Positions 25,393 to 33,912 of a stretch of DNA of 64,000 nucleotides are shown in pieces. This DNA comes from Catellatospora citrea (GTDB taxonomy: Bacteria; Actinomycetota; Actinomycetes; Mycobacteriales; Micromonosporaceae). Each line of letters opens with the position of its first letter. The stretch's first letter is position 1. Made by a program: the position numbers and the translations under genes. The notes below the pieces were generated by a model. It ran no database searches. It was not told where the DNA came from and saw only the letters and a list, made by a program, of their open reading frames with translations. The stretch lies in assembly GCF_003610235.1 (NCBI RefSeq), contig NZ_RAPR01000001.1, positions 186,001 to 250,000 of the forward strand. Direction: 5' to 3'.

Positions 25393-26615
25393 GCAGCGAA
25401 CCTGGCCGGCAGCAGACGGCCGGCTCGCCGTTCCCGGCGATGCTGGAGGACAACATCGACGATCTTTACGAGCATGCGCCCTGCGGCAACCTGACGACCC
25501 TGCTCGACGGCACCATCGCGAAAGTCAACGCGACCCTGCTGGACTGGCTCGGCTACACCCGCGACGAAGTCGTCGGTGTGCGGCGCTTCGCCGACCTGCT
25601 GACCGTCGGCGGCAAGCTCTACCACGAAACCCACTACGCACCGCTACTGGCACTCCAGGGCGAGATCGCCGGGATCGCCCTGGAGCTACGGACCAGCGAC
25701 GGGCGCCGGCTGCCGGTGCTGGTCTCCTCCACCGTCAAAACCGGCAGCGACGACCGGCCGCAGCTGATCCGTACCGTGGTCTTCGACGCCCGTGATCGGC
25801 GCGCCTACGAGCAAGAACTGCTGCGAGCCCGCCAAGCCGCCGAACAAGACCGCGAGCGGCTACGCCACCTGGTCGCCGCCCTGCAGGCCAGCCTGCTGCC
25901 CGACACCCTGCCGACACCGCCGGCCATGACCACCGCCGCCCACTACCACATGGCCTCCCCGGACCAGGTCGGCGGCGATTTCTACGACCTGTTCGCTCTC
26001 GACGGCGACCGGTGGGGCTTCTTCCTCGGAGACGTCTGCGGCAAAGGCATCGAAGCCGCCGCCATCACCGCGCTGGCCCGGTACACACTGCGCGCAGCCG
26101 CGGTCTACGACCCGGACCCGGCCGCGGTGATCAGCAACCTCAACACGGTGCTCTATCAGGAATACCGCAACAGCGGGCACCGCTACTGCACCGTCGTGTT
26201 CGGTGTTCTGTCCAGCCCGGCCGCCGACGGCTCACGCACCGCCGCCATCGCCGGTGGCGGCCACCCGGCCGCGCTGCTGACCCGCGCCGACGGCAGCACC
26301 AGGTACCAGAACACCACCAGCGGACCCATCGTCGGCATCATCCCCGAAGCCGCCTTCACCACCAACACGCTGACCCTGCGCCCCGGCGACACCCTGCTCC
26401 TGTACTCCGACGGGATACTCGAGGCCCGTAGCGGCGGGCCCGAGACCATGTTCGGCGAAGACGCGCTACGAGAAGCCGTCAACGCCGTCGACCCCGCCGA
26501 CGCGCCCAACGTCATCGTTGCCCTCATCACGGTCCTGGCCGCACTCGGCGACAGCGTCGACGACGACGTCGCCCTGATGGCACTCGGGATCTCCGATGGC
26601 CAGACCGGGCGCTAG
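25389..26615 (+). CDS. rsbP: RsbP-like PAS-PP2C serine phosphatase
   Basis: A 408-residue protein with an N-terminal PAS domain (about 20-140, with GTIAKVNATLLDWLGYTRDE), a coiled-coil linker (about 140-165), and a C-terminal SpoIIE/PP2C phosphatase (about 185-400). Metal-site motifs QVGGDFYDLF, GDVCGKGIEAA, AGGGHPAALL and LLLYSDGILEAR are all present, so it should be active. The architecture is that of RsbP, which dephosphorylates the anti-anti-sigma factor RsbV. No rsbV, rsbW or sigma gene lies in the window, so the target is encoded elsewhere. The GTG start overlaps the rsbQ stop (GTGA). A perfect 20-bp hairpin follows downstream. Confidence 0.93.
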   Translation: MSSEPGRQQTAGSPFPAMLEDNIDDLYEHAPCGNLTTLLDGTIAKVNATLLDWLGYTRDEVVGVRRFADLLTVGGKLYHETHYAPLLALQGEIAGIALELRTSDGRRLPVLVSSTVKTGSDDRPQLIRTVVFDARDRRAYEQELLRARQAAEQDRERLRHLVAALQASLLPDTLPTPPAMTTAAHYHMASPDQVGGDFYDLFALDGDRWGFFLGDVCGKGIEAAAITALARYTLRAAAVYDPDPAAVISNLNTVLYQEYRNSGHRYCTVVFGVLSSPAADGSRTAAIAGGGHPAALLTRADGSTRYQNTTSGPIVGIIPEAAFTTNTLTLRPGDTLLLYSDGILEARSGGPETMFGEDALREAVNAVDPADAPNVIVALITVLAALGDSVDDDVALMALGISDGQTGR

Positions 26616-26681
26616 AGCTGTACGCGCTCACGCGCCTACAGCTACCGGCCTCGGCCAGCTACCGGCGTCGACACCGGGTGC

Positions 26682-26834
26682 GTGAGTACGAGTGACACGG
26701 AACCCGAGCTGAGACAGCTGCGCGAGTATGCGTCGGTGCGGTGCAGTGATCATGGTTGTGGCCGACTTGCGCCTGTGCCTGACGGCCGCTGGGAGCGGCT
26801 CGCGGCGGAGCCGCTCCCAGCGGCCGTAGCCTGA
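26682..26834 (+). CDS. Doubtful 50-residue ORF overlapping a terminator
   Basis: A GTG-initiated frame downstream of rsbP encodes a hydrophilic peptide with two Cys and a His in RCSDHGCGRLAP. Its 3' half runs through the perfect terminator hairpin at 26782-26827, whose symmetry shapes the last residues. There is no Shine-Dalgarno. It may be a decayed remnant or chance; it is recorded because it is the only ORF in the 240-bp gap. Confidence 0.15.
   Translation: MSTSDTEPELRQLREYASVRCSDHGCGRLAPVPDGRWERLAAEPLPAAVA
26782..26827. terminator. Bidirectional terminator between rsbP and the Old Yellow Enzyme gene
   Basis: Two perfectly complementary 20-base arms (26782-26801 and 26808-26827) flank a 6-base loop GCGGCG. 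It is the longest perfect stem I found in the window. It sits between convergent genes, so it can terminate both. Confidence 0.85.
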
Positions 26835-26855
26835 TCGACGGGCCTCGGCCGCAGA

Positions 26856-27923
26856 TCAGTGCTGGTAGCTCACGTAATCCAGGTAGCCTGCATCGCTGCC
26901 GCCATACCAGGTGTTGCGGTCGCTCTCGGTCAACGGCGCCCCGGTGCGCAAGCGCTCCACCAGGTCGGGGTTGGCGATGTAGGCACGGCCGAAGCTGACC
27001 AGGTCTGCGCCGCTGGCGAGCCAGTGGTCAGCCATCGCCCGGTCGGTGTGCTGGGGGCCGAACTTGCCGCCCGGGTTGACGATGAACGCGTGGGGCCACG
27101 CCTTACGCAGCGCGATGAGCACGTCGTCGTCGATGGTGGCCTGAGCGTGGACGTAGGCGAGCCCGATCGGCGCCAGCGCCTCGATCAGGGTGGAGTAGAG
27201 CTGCGGGACGTCGTCCTCGACGATCTCCCAGACCTGGCCCCCGGGGGAGACGCGGATACCGACGCGATCAGCGCCGACGGCGTCGGCAACCGCCTCGGCC
27301 ACCTCGACGGCGAAGCGGATGCGGCCCGTGATGGAGCCGCCGTAGGCGTCGGTGCGCTGGTTGGCGTTCGAGGACAGGAACTGCTGGATCAGGTAGCCGC
27401 TGGCACCCTGCAGTTCCACACCGTCGAAGCCCGCGTCGACAGCGCGGCGCGCCGCGGCGGCGAACGCCTCCACTTGGTCCTTGACCTCTCCCGTCGAGAG
27501 GACGAGGGGGACGGGTGCGGGCAGCAGTCCCCGGGGGGTGAACAGTTCGGCGTTGAGGGCGACTGCCGAGGGCGCGACCGGGTGGTGACCGGCGATCTCG
27601 GGGTGGCTGACCCGTCCCGCGTGCAGCAGCTGCGCGAAGATCCTGCCGCCGTTGGCGTGTACGGCGGCGGTCACCTGCCGCCACGCGGCGACATGTTCGT
27701 CGCTGTGCAGTCCGGGGGTGTGGGGGGCCGACTGTCCCTGCGGGCTGGGCTGTGTGGCCTCGGTGATGATGAGTCCTGCGGTGGCTCGCTGGGCGTAGTA
27801 CGTCGCCATTGACGGCGTGGGCGATCCGTCCGCAGCGGCGCGGTTCCGGGTCATCGGTGACATCACGATGCGGTTGGAGACGCGGAGGTTGCCAAGCTGG
27901 TAGCTGTCGAAGATGCTGGTCAC
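26856..27923 (-). CDS. Old Yellow Enzyme family NADH:flavin oxidoreductase
   Basis: A 355-residue FMN-dependent TIM-barrel ene-reductase. Landmarks include NRIVMSPMTRNRA, ITEATQPSPQG, FAQLLHAGRVSHP, the barrel strand GFDGVELQGASGYLIQQFL, and SFGRAYIANPDLVERL near the C-terminus. It reduces activated C=C bonds, nitro groups or quinones. The GTG start at 27923 has AAGGAA about eight bases upstream; the longer in-frame extension would cover the divergent promoter and is rejected. It is divergent from a MerR gene with a palindrome in between, suggesting induction of the reductase by MerR in response to an electrophile. Confidence 0.93.
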   Translation of the reverse strand: MTSIFDSYQLGNLRVSNRIVMSPMTRNRAAADGSPTPSMATYYAQRATAGLIITEATQPSPQGQSAPHTPGLHSDEHVAAWRQVTAAVHANGGRIFAQLLHAGRVSHPEIAGHHPVAPSAVALNAELFTPRGLLPAPVPLVLSTGEVKDQVEAFAAAARRAVDAGFDGVELQGASGYLIQQFLSSNANQRTDAYGGSITGRIRFAVEVAEAVADAVGADRVGIRVSPGGQVWEIVEDDVPQLYSTLIEALAPIGLAYVHAQATIDDDVLIALRKAWPHAFIVNPGGKFGPQHTDRAMADHWLASGADLVSFGRAYIANPDLVERLRTGAPLTESDRNTWYGGSDAGYLDYVSYQH

Positions 27924-27976
27924 GGTCTGTTCCTTGCCTTGAGGAGTTGTTCTCCGTCGCTCGGTTACGCTAAAAC

Positions 27977-27992
27977 CTGACGTTGACGTCAG
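27977..27992. promoter_or_regulatory. MerR-type operator palindrome
   Basis: CTGACGT-TG-ACGTCAG is an inverted repeat with 7-bp arms. On the reductase strand it falls between a TTGGCC -35-like box and TTTAGC, a spacer of about 19 bp. An elongated spacer filled by the dyad is the hallmark of MerR-regulated promoters. Confidence 0.55.
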
Positions 27993-28033
27993 AGGCCAAA
28001 ACTTGTCGTCCAGCTCACACAAGGAGGCATGGG

Positions 28034-28408
28034 ATGCGTATCGGCGAGGTCGCGGCAAGGTCCGGGGTCAGCGTGCGGGCGTTGCGCTACTACGAGGAGC
28101 AGAACCTGCTGGCGTCCGAGCGCAGCCTCAGTGGGCAGCGGCACTATCCGGACAGCGCCGTCGACCGGGTCCGTTTGATACAGCATCTTTTCCGGGCTGG
28201 GGTGCCGAGCAGGTCGGTAGCAGAGATCCTGCCGTGCCTGGTGGCCGGCAAGGCGGTGACGTCGGCCCTGCTCGACCGGCTGAAGGCGGAAAGAGACCGC
28301 ATCGACAAGCAGATCGCCGAGCTCGTCGCGACCCGCGACACGCTCGACGCCGGCATCGCCGAGGCCGCCGCCAAAGCTGCCGAGGGTGCGCCGTGTCGCC
28401 TGGTCTGA
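28034..28408 (+). CDS. MerR-family transcriptional regulator
   Basis: A 124-residue regulator. The N-terminal winged helix-turn-helix (MRIGEVAARSGVSVRALRYY) and the second part (EEQNLLASERSLSGQRHY) are typical. A coiled-coil dimerisation helix follows (about 75-115), and the short C-terminus has a single Cys in GAPCRLV. ATG at 28034 has AAGGAGG six bases upstream. With no metal-binding loop visible, it may sense an organic ligand or use the Cys for redox or electrophile sensing. The divergent Old Yellow Enzyme gene is its likely target. Confidence 0.93.
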   Translation: MRIGEVAARSGVSVRALRYYEEQNLLASERSLSGQRHYPDSAVDRVRLIQHLFRAGVPSRSVAEILPCLVAGKAVTSALLDRLKAERDRIDKQIAELVATRDTLDAGIAEAAAKAAEGAPCRLV

Positions 28409-28511
28409 GCGGACCTTCCCAGGCGGTTTACGGACCCGCTCGCCAATGAGAACGCCGCGCCAGGGCGGCGCAGGAAATGAGAACGGGTACTTCTGCGTTG
28501 ACAAGTTGGTC

Positions 28512-29057
28512 ATGTCCACCGCATCGCCGACCCGTCGCCCCGGAGGCCGCAGCGCCGCCGTGCTGACCGCCGTCCGCCAGGCGGTCGAAGAGTTGGTGCA
28601 GGAGCGGGGCAGTGAGCGGATGACCATCCCCATGGTCGCCGAGCGAGCGGGCGTCAACCCCACCAGTATCTACCGACGCTGGGGCGACGCCGCCACAATG
28701 ATCAACGAGCTGGCCACCTACCGGCTTTCGCCGAACCGGCCGTTGCCCGACACCGGCGACCTGCGCGAGGACCTGATTCGGTGGGCGCAGGAGATCGTGG
28801 TTCATTTCCGCGACCCGAGCGTCGCGGCGCTGTTGCGCGGGAGCACCGCTTCGGCAGGAGCCGGCGCCTCGGATTGCCTGCGCGACCGCCGTGCCGAGGC
28901 CGTGGGCCTGGTCGAGCGAGCCGAGAACGCGATCGTCGTCGACGAGGTGGTCGACCACGTGATCGCGCCGATCGTGTTCCGCGTGTTGTACCTGCCCGAG
29001 ACCCTCGACGACGATCTGGCCGCAGACCTCGTCGACCGCCTGTTCAGCGAGCGCTGA
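28512..29057 (+). CDS. TetR-family transcriptional regulator
   Basis: A 181-residue regulator with an N-terminal helix-turn-helix (VQERGSERMTIPMVAERAG, VNPTSIYRRWGDAATMINE) and a short helical C-domain of the TetR_C group found in many actinobacterial repressors. The ATG at 28512 begins the recognisable protein; no Shine-Dalgarno precedes it. The gene follows merR on the same strand after about 100 bp and could be on the same or a separate transcript. No operator or obvious target was recognised beside it. Confidence 0.85.
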   Translation: MSTASPTRRPGGRSAAVLTAVRQAVEELVQERGSERMTIPMVAERAGVNPTSIYRRWGDAATMINELATYRLSPNRPLPDTGDLREDLIRWAQEIVVHFRDPSVAALLRGSTASAGAGASDCLRDRRAEAVGLVERAENAIVVDEVVDHVIAPIVFRVLYLPETLDDDLAADLVDRLFSER

Positions 29058-29159
29058 AGGAGACGGGCCCTGTCGGACGACTGCGCTCGGCAGCCGCGGT
29101 TTTAGCCTATTTCTGCAGATCATGAACTGCGCGCGGCGGTCCCCATCGAAGGCTTGTGG

Positions 29160-29633
29160 TCATCCTCGACGGGTCGTGCTGAGCGCGATGCCCTCGCCGA
29201 CCACGGTGTGCCCTCGGGAGCAGCAAGCCTGGACCGTCACGGGCGCACCGCACCCGTGGTGGCGCGCCTGCAGGGCGGGGCCGCGTACGCCGGTGAGATG
29301 CCGGTCGCCCCATTGCATCAGGGCGAGCAGGACCGGGGCGAGGTCGGCGCCGGCCGGGGTGAGCACGTACTCGTGCCGGGTGCGCGAGCCGGGTTCGCGG
29401 TAGGGGCGGCGTTCGAGCAGGCCGGCGTCGACCAGGTCGCGCAGCCTGCCTGCGGCGACCTTCTCGGTCACGCCGACCCGGCTGACAAAGTCGTCGTAGC
29501 GGGTGGTGCCGTAGTGGGCCTCCCGCATGATCAGCATGCCGGAGCGGGTCCCGACGACCCCCAGGGCTAGGTCGATCGAGCAGAGGTCCGCCGTCCAGGC
29601 GTCGCGATCGGCGAGGGTGCCCGTCAAGGTCAT
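29160..29633 (-). CDS. HxlR-family transcriptional regulator
   Basis: A 157-residue winged-helix regulator. The HxlR core reads REAHYGTTRYDDFVSRVGV, RLRDLVDAGLLERRPYREPGSR and YVLTPAGADLAPVLLALMQWG (three consecutive parts). The start is uncertain: ATG 29633 and an in-frame GTG at 29648 are both close to the conserved region, and neither has a strong ribosome binding site. It is divergent from the thiolase operon; an inverted repeat that overlaps the intergenic region suggests control of itself and the thiolase genes. Confidence 0.85.
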   Translation of the reverse strand: MTLTGTLADRDAWTADLCSIDLALGVVGTRSGMLIMREAHYGTTRYDDFVSRVGVTEKVAAGRLRDLVDAGLLERRPYREPGSRTRHEYVLTPAGADLAPVLLALMQWGDRHLTGVRGPALQARHHGCGAPVTVQACCSRGHTVVGEGIALSTTRRG

Positions 29634-29663
29634 CGTCTCGGTTGTCACCTGTTGATCGTACCC

Positions 29664-29732
29664 AGCTGACTTTCCCGCAGGGCAGCCAGCTGTCGCGTAC
29701 GCCACTCTGACTATGGTTAAGGGAAGTCAGCT
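29664..29732. promoter_or_regulatory. Inverted AGCTGAC-TTTCCC / GGGAAGTCAGCT sites
   Basis: AGCTGACTTTCCC (29664-29676) and GGGAAGTCAGCT (29721-29732) are inverted copies differing by one base, about 45 bp apart, in the divergent HxlR/thiolase region. HxlR proteins bind such widely spaced dyads. Assignment to this regulator is inference. Confidence 0.4.
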
Positions 29733-29777
29733 TCTATCGTTGCGACTGCACCTGACCCACGACCGGAAGGGCTCACC

Positions 29778-30962
29778 ATGCGTGACGCGGTCATCGTCGA
29801 AGTCGTCCGCACCCCCATCGGCCGGGCCAAGCCCGGCGGCGCGCTCACCGGCGTGCATCCGGTCGAGCTGCTCGGGCAGACACTGCTCGCCCTGCTCGAC
29901 CGGACCGGCATCGACCCGGAACTGGTCGACGACGTCATCGGCGGCTGCGTCGACCAGGTCGGCGAGCAGGCCAAGAACACGACCCGCAACGCGTGGCTCG
30001 CCGCCGGGCTGCCCGAATCCGTGCCGGCGACCACCGTGGACCGGCAGTGCGGCTCCTCGCAGCAGGCGGTGCACTTCGCCGCACAGGGCGTCATCAGCGG
30101 GGCGTACGACATCGCGATCGCCTGCGGTGTCGAGTCGATGAGCCGGGTGCCCATGTGGTCCAACGTGCCGCCGGGCACCGACCCGTTCGGTCCCTCGCTG
30201 CCCGCCCGGTACGACGGCGGACTCGTGCCGCAGGGCATCAGCGCCGAGCTCATCGCCGCGCAGTGGTCGATCGGCCGCACCCGGATGGACGCCTACGCCG
30301 CCGAGTCCCACCAGCGCGCCGCTGCCGCACAGGCCGCCGGCCTGTTCGCCGCGGAACTCGCCCCCGTCCCCACCCCGACCGGACTGGCCACCGCCGACGA
30401 GTCAATCCGACCCGCCACCACACCAGAAGTGCTGGCCGGGCTTCGTCCGGCCTTCGTCGATCCGACTTTCAGCGACCGCTTCCCGCAGATCAACTGGTCC
30501 GTCACCGCGGGCAACAGCAGCCCCGTCAACGACGGAGCATCGGCTGTGCTCATCACCTCCAGCGACACCGCCGCGCGGCTCGGGTTGCGGCCCAGGGCCC
30601 GGCTGCACAGCTTCGCGGTCACCGGATCAGACCCGCTACTCATGCTCACCGGCGTCATCCCCGCCACCCGCAAGGTGCTGCAACGGGCCGGACTCGACTT
30701 GGCCGACATCGACCTGTTCGAGGTCAACGAGGCCTTCGCCGCCGTCGTCCTGGCGTGGATCGCCGAAACCGGAGCCGACCCAGCCAAGGTCAACGTCAAC
30801 GGCGGCGCCATCGCCCTGGGCCATCCGCTGGGCGCCAGCGGCACCCGCCTGATGGCGACCCTAGTCAACGCCATGGAACAGCGCGGCGCCCGCTACGGGC
30901 TACAGACCATGTGTGAGGCCGGCGGCCTGGCCAACGCCACCGTGCTCGAAGCCATCCGCTGA
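29778..30962 (+). CDS. Thiolase (acetyl-CoA acyltransferase family)
   Basis: A 394-residue thiolase. The nucleophile is Cys91 in DRQCGSSQQA; later motifs are NEAFAAVVLAW, GGAIALGHPLGASG (catalytic His) and CEAGGLANA, where the second catalytic Cys sits. It would make or cleave 3-ketoacyl-CoA in the cytoplasm. GMPs such as substrate length cannot be read; the CEAGGLANA variant of the usual CIGGGQG motif places it among acyl-CoA thiolases of degradation pathways. ATG at 29778. A membrane protein and a lipoprotein-carrier-like protein follow on the same strand. Confidence 0.93.
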   Translation: MRDAVIVEVVRTPIGRAKPGGALTGVHPVELLGQTLLALLDRTGIDPELVDDVIGGCVDQVGEQAKNTTRNAWLAAGLPESVPATTVDRQCGSSQQAVHFAAQGVISGAYDIAIACGVESMSRVPMWSNVPPGTDPFGPSLPARYDGGLVPQGISAELIAAQWSIGRTRMDAYAAESHQRAAAAQAAGLFAAELAPVPTPTGLATADESIRPATTPEVLAGLRPAFVDPTFSDRFPQINWSVTAGNSSPVNDGASAVLITSSDTAARLGLRPRARLHSFAVTGSDPLLMLTGVIPATRKVLQRAGLDLADIDLFEVNEAFAAVVLAWIAETGADPAKVNVNGGAIALGHPLGASGTRLMATLVNAMEQRGARYGLQTMCEAGGLANATVLEAIR

Positions 30963-30988
30963 AACTCCACGCAGGACGAGGAGACACC

Positions 30989-32161
30989 ATGCAGCCGCAG
31001 ACCGAGACCGCACATCCGCCCGATCAGCTGCCGGCCCGCACGTCGAGACGCGGCGCCAGGCACTGCGGTCACCCACGCCGATCGGTGCGACCCTGGCTGC
31101 AACCCGCGATCATCGGCTTGGCCCTGGTCGCGGCGTTCATAACCTGCTACATCGGCCTGCAGCGCAACCCGCAGCCGCACCGCATCCCGATCGCGGTCGT
31201 CGGCAACCGTCTCGCCGCCGACATCGACAGCGCACTCGGCCAGAGCGCCGACGTGCACCCGGTGACCACCCTCGAGGCCGCGCAGTCGGCGCTGATCAGC
31301 CGTGACGTCGTGGCAGCTGTCGAGGACAGCGGCAGCACCCTCACCCTCCAGGTCGCCGGCGCCAACGGCCGATCCACCACCAACGCCGTGCAACGACTCG
31401 TCAACGCCTACGCCACCGGAGCCGAACGCGACCTCACGGTCGTCGATGCCGTGCCGCTCACCCACTACGACGCCAACGGCCTGGCCGGCTTCTACGTCGC
31501 CTTCGGCGTGAGCCTGGCCGGCTTCGTCCTGGCCCAGAACGCGCTCGGTCTGGCCGGCCGGCTGCGACTGCGGCAACGTTTCGCGCTGCTGGCGGGCTTC
31601 GCCGCAGCCGCCGGACTCGTCGCCGCCGTGCTGGCCGGTCCGGTGCTCGGCGCCGTTCCCGCACCAGTGCTGCCACTCGCGCTCACCCTCGGGCTGCTCA
31701 CCGCGGCAGCAGCGTTCACCACCAAACTCCTGGGCACCTACCTCGGACCGATCGGGATACCGGTCGCCACCGTACTGCTGCTCACAGTCGGCAACGCCAC
31801 CAGTGGCGCGGCAGTGGGATTCGACCTGCTGCCCGACCCCGCCCGCATCGCGTCGGCGGCGCTGCCGCCCGGCGCCGCCGTGCGGGCCATCACCGATCTG
31901 AGCTACTTCGACGGCGCGCACGCGGCAACGGCGCTGCTCACCCTGGGAGCATGGGTGCTGGTCGCCGCATTGCTGCTCGCGATACGGGCAAGACGCCGCC
32001 ACGACCCTCGGGCGCAGACCGGACACGTCGACGTCCGAGCCGCGGCCCCTCAGCACCGTCGGCCCTCGTCGCGACCACGGCTGCGACTGACCCGCCGAGT
32101 CCGCAACGTCAGCCACGAAGACCGCCACCCGCTCGTTGCAACAGGCGGGCACGTCGCTTAG
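30989..32161 (+). CDS. ABC-2/YhgE-like membrane protein
   Basis: A 390-residue membrane protein. A basic N-terminus precedes one helix (AIIGLALVAAFITCYIGLQ), then an extracytoplasmic domain of about 130 residues (PIAVVGNRLAADIDSAL onward), then five to six helices in the second half. The segment LTVGNATSGAAVGFDLLP, then ALPPGAAVRAITDLSYFDG, fits the ABC-2 permease/YhgE-Pip superfamily (DUF3533-like). No ATPase is adjacent. It starts 26 bp after the thiolase and is probably cotranscribed with it. Its exported substrate, if any, is unknown. Confidence 0.72.
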   Translation: MQPQTETAHPPDQLPARTSRRGARHCGHPRRSVRPWLQPAIIGLALVAAFITCYIGLQRNPQPHRIPIAVVGNRLAADIDSALGQSADVHPVTTLEAAQSALISRDVVAAVEDSGSTLTLQVAGANGRSTTNAVQRLVNAYATGAERDLTVVDAVPLTHYDANGLAGFYVAFGVSLAGFVLAQNALGLAGRLRLRQRFALLAGFAAAAGLVAAVLAGPVLGAVPAPVLPLALTLGLLTAAAAFTTKLLGTYLGPIGIPVATVLLLTVGNATSGAAVGFDLLPDPARIASAALPPGAAVRAITDLSYFDGAHAATALLTLGAWVLVAALLLAIRARRRHDPRAQTGHVDVRAAAPQHRRPSSRPRLRLTRRVRNVSHEDRHPLVATGGHVA

Positions 32162-32224
32162 CCCGTGGGACGCCATTGCGTGGTGCCCCACCCGGGCAAC
32201 CACCACAACCTACTGGAGACGGAC

Positions 32225-32944
32225 GTGAACGAGCTGCTGACCCGGGCGATCGAGGCCCATGGCGGGAGCCGGCGCTGGCGGGAACTGACCCAGGCCCGAG
32301 CGACCATCGTCAGCGGCGGCAGCCTGTTCGCCCGCAAAGGACTACCGCAGGATCCCGCACCACGGCAGATGACCGTCCGCCTCCATGAGGAACGCGCCTC
32401 GATCACGCCCTTCGGCGCTCCCGATCAGAAGACCGACTTCACACCGGCACGAATCGCCGTCCAAAAACTCGACGGCCGGGTGGTCGCCGAACGGCAGGAC
32501 CCGCGGACATCCTTCTCCGGCCACGTCCTGGAGACGCCCTGGGACGCACTGGACCGCGCATACTTCAACGGCTACGCGCTGTGGACATACCTCACCACGC
32601 CGTTCCTGCTCGCCATGCCAGGCTTTGCCGTCACCGAGATCGAACCGTGGCGGGAGGGCGACGAACTCTGGCGAGGACTGCGCGCCACCTTCCCACCGGA
32701 GATCGCCAGCCACAGCACCGACCAGGACTTCTACTTCGGCCCCGATCATCTACTGCGTCGGCACGACTATCACGTCGACGTCGCGGGCGGATTCGCCGCC
32801 GCGCAGTATGTCTACGACTGCGTCGAAGCCGACGGCATCGTGCTGCCCACCAGACGCCGCGCATACCGCCGCGACAGCGACGGCCGCTCCATCCCGGACG
32901 AGGTCATGGTCTCGATCGATCTCAGCGACATCCACTTCAGCTGA
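32225..32944 (+). CDS. Hypothetical protein, 239 residues
   Basis: A soluble protein beginning with GTG at 32225, seven bases after GGAG. The opening NELLTRAIEAHGGSRRWREL and the alternating strands that follow (ATIVSGGSLFA; FTPARIAVQKLDG; YFGPDHLLRRHDYHVD) resemble the half-barrel fold of outer-membrane lipoprotein carriers and related lipid-binding proteins. No signal peptide is present, so a secreted role is unlikely. I do not recognise a named family. It lies behind the thiolase and membrane protein genes and probably belongs to that operon. Confidence 0.7.
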   Translation: MNELLTRAIEAHGGSRRWRELTQARATIVSGGSLFARKGLPQDPAPRQMTVRLHEERASITPFGAPDQKTDFTPARIAVQKLDGRVVAERQDPRTSFSGHVLETPWDALDRAYFNGYALWTYLTTPFLLAMPGFAVTEIEPWREGDELWRGLRATFPPEIASHSTDQDFYFGPDHLLRRHDYHVDVAGGFAAAQYVYDCVEADGIVLPTRRRAYRRDSDGRSIPDEVMVSIDLSDIHFS

Positions 32945-33081
32945 CGCGCCGTTCTGTTCCGGCCCGGTCTCCGCGCCTACGGACGGTGGTCCTGCCGAGT
33001 CATCCGTCGCCAGGGGGCCGGTGCGGAAGTCGTCGCACACGGCGGGCACGCGCTCGTTCCCGTCGCACGAGTCGCAGCTCA

Positions 33082-33134
33082 CACTTGAACGTTCAAGTGA
33101 ACCGGCCTAGGGTGTCACTTGAATGTTCAAGTGA
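33082..33134. promoter_or_regulatory. Two palindromic operators before the FMN reductase gene
   Basis: CACTTGAACGTTCAAGTG (33082-33099) is a perfect 18-bp palindrome. TCACTTGAATGTTCAAGTGA (33115-33134) has perfect 9-bp arms with an asymmetric centre. Their centres are 34 bp apart. The core TGAACGTTCA is also the centre of the palindrome upstream of the MarR gene (37448-37463), implicating that regulator. Confidence 0.7.
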
Positions 33135-33146
33135 ACGGAGCACCTG

Positions 33147-33710
33147 ATGAGTGACCTGAAGATCGCCGTCATCCTCGGCAGCACCCGGCCGGGCCGCAAC
33201 GGCAAGGCCGTCGCCGACTGGGTGGTCGACCAGTCCGGCACCCGCACCGGCGTGGAGTACGAGCTGGTCGACCTCGCCGACTTCCCGCTGCCCCACCTGG
33301 ACGAGGCCATCCCGCCGGCCATGGGGCAGTACCAGGCAGACCACACCAAGGCATGGGCCGCCAAGATCGCCGAGTTCGACGGGTACATCTTCGTGACCCC
33401 GGAGTACAACCACTCCACCTCGGCCGTCCTCAAGAACGCGATCGACTACCTGTACGCCGAGTGGAACAACAAGGCCGCCGGGTTCGTGTCCTACGGCTCG
33501 CTCGGCGGCGCTCGGGCCATCGAGCACCTGAGGGGTGTGGCCAGCGAGTTGCAGCTGGCCCACGTTCGTCAGCAGCTGTCCTTCTCGCTGTTCACGGACT
33601 TCGAGAACTTCTCCGTGTTCAAGCCGGCCGCCCAACATGAAGCCGCCGCTACCATCCTTTTCGACCAGCTGGAGTCCTGGACCCGCGCCCTCCGGACGGT
33701 CCGGGTCTGA
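33147..33710 (+). CDS. NADPH-dependent FMN reductase family protein
   Basis: A 187-residue flavodoxin-fold reductase. It begins DLKIAVILGSTRPGRNGKAV, binding FMN phosphate, and has the TPEYNHSTSAVLKNAIDYL signature and VSYGSLGGARAIEHLR. It reduces quinones, azo dyes, chromate or free flavin using NAD(P)H. Two TTGAACGTTCAA-type palindromes overlap its promoter, so it is likely repressed by the MarR protein of this cluster and induced by electrophiles. It heads a rightward run of detoxification genes. Confidence 0.92.
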   Translation: MSDLKIAVILGSTRPGRNGKAVADWVVDQSGTRTGVEYELVDLADFPLPHLDEAIPPAMGQYQADHTKAWAAKIAEFDGYIFVTPEYNHSTSAVLKNAIDYLYAEWNNKAAGFVSYGSLGGARAIEHLRGVASELQLAHVRQQLSFSLFTDFENFSVFKPAAQHEAAATILFDQLESWTRALRTVRV

Positions 33711-33912
33711 CGCCCTCGCCCGCCGACAGGCGACGCGAACCGTCCGCACCAGCCGACTCCCTGCGCTGACCCCGCTCGTCGACGCCGGCACCGTCCGGGT
33801 CGACATCACCCGTCCCATCGCTCACCGGCTCGGCGTCGTGGCGCACCGCGACGCCGAGCCCGGTCGCACCCCCGCACAGCGAGATCGTCCTCGTTCTACG
33901 AAGGAGTCCTTG

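Noticed and set aside
28499..28504. TTGACA as the -35 box of the TetR gene at 28512
   Set aside because: It lies only seven bases before the ATG, with no room for a -10 box and start site.
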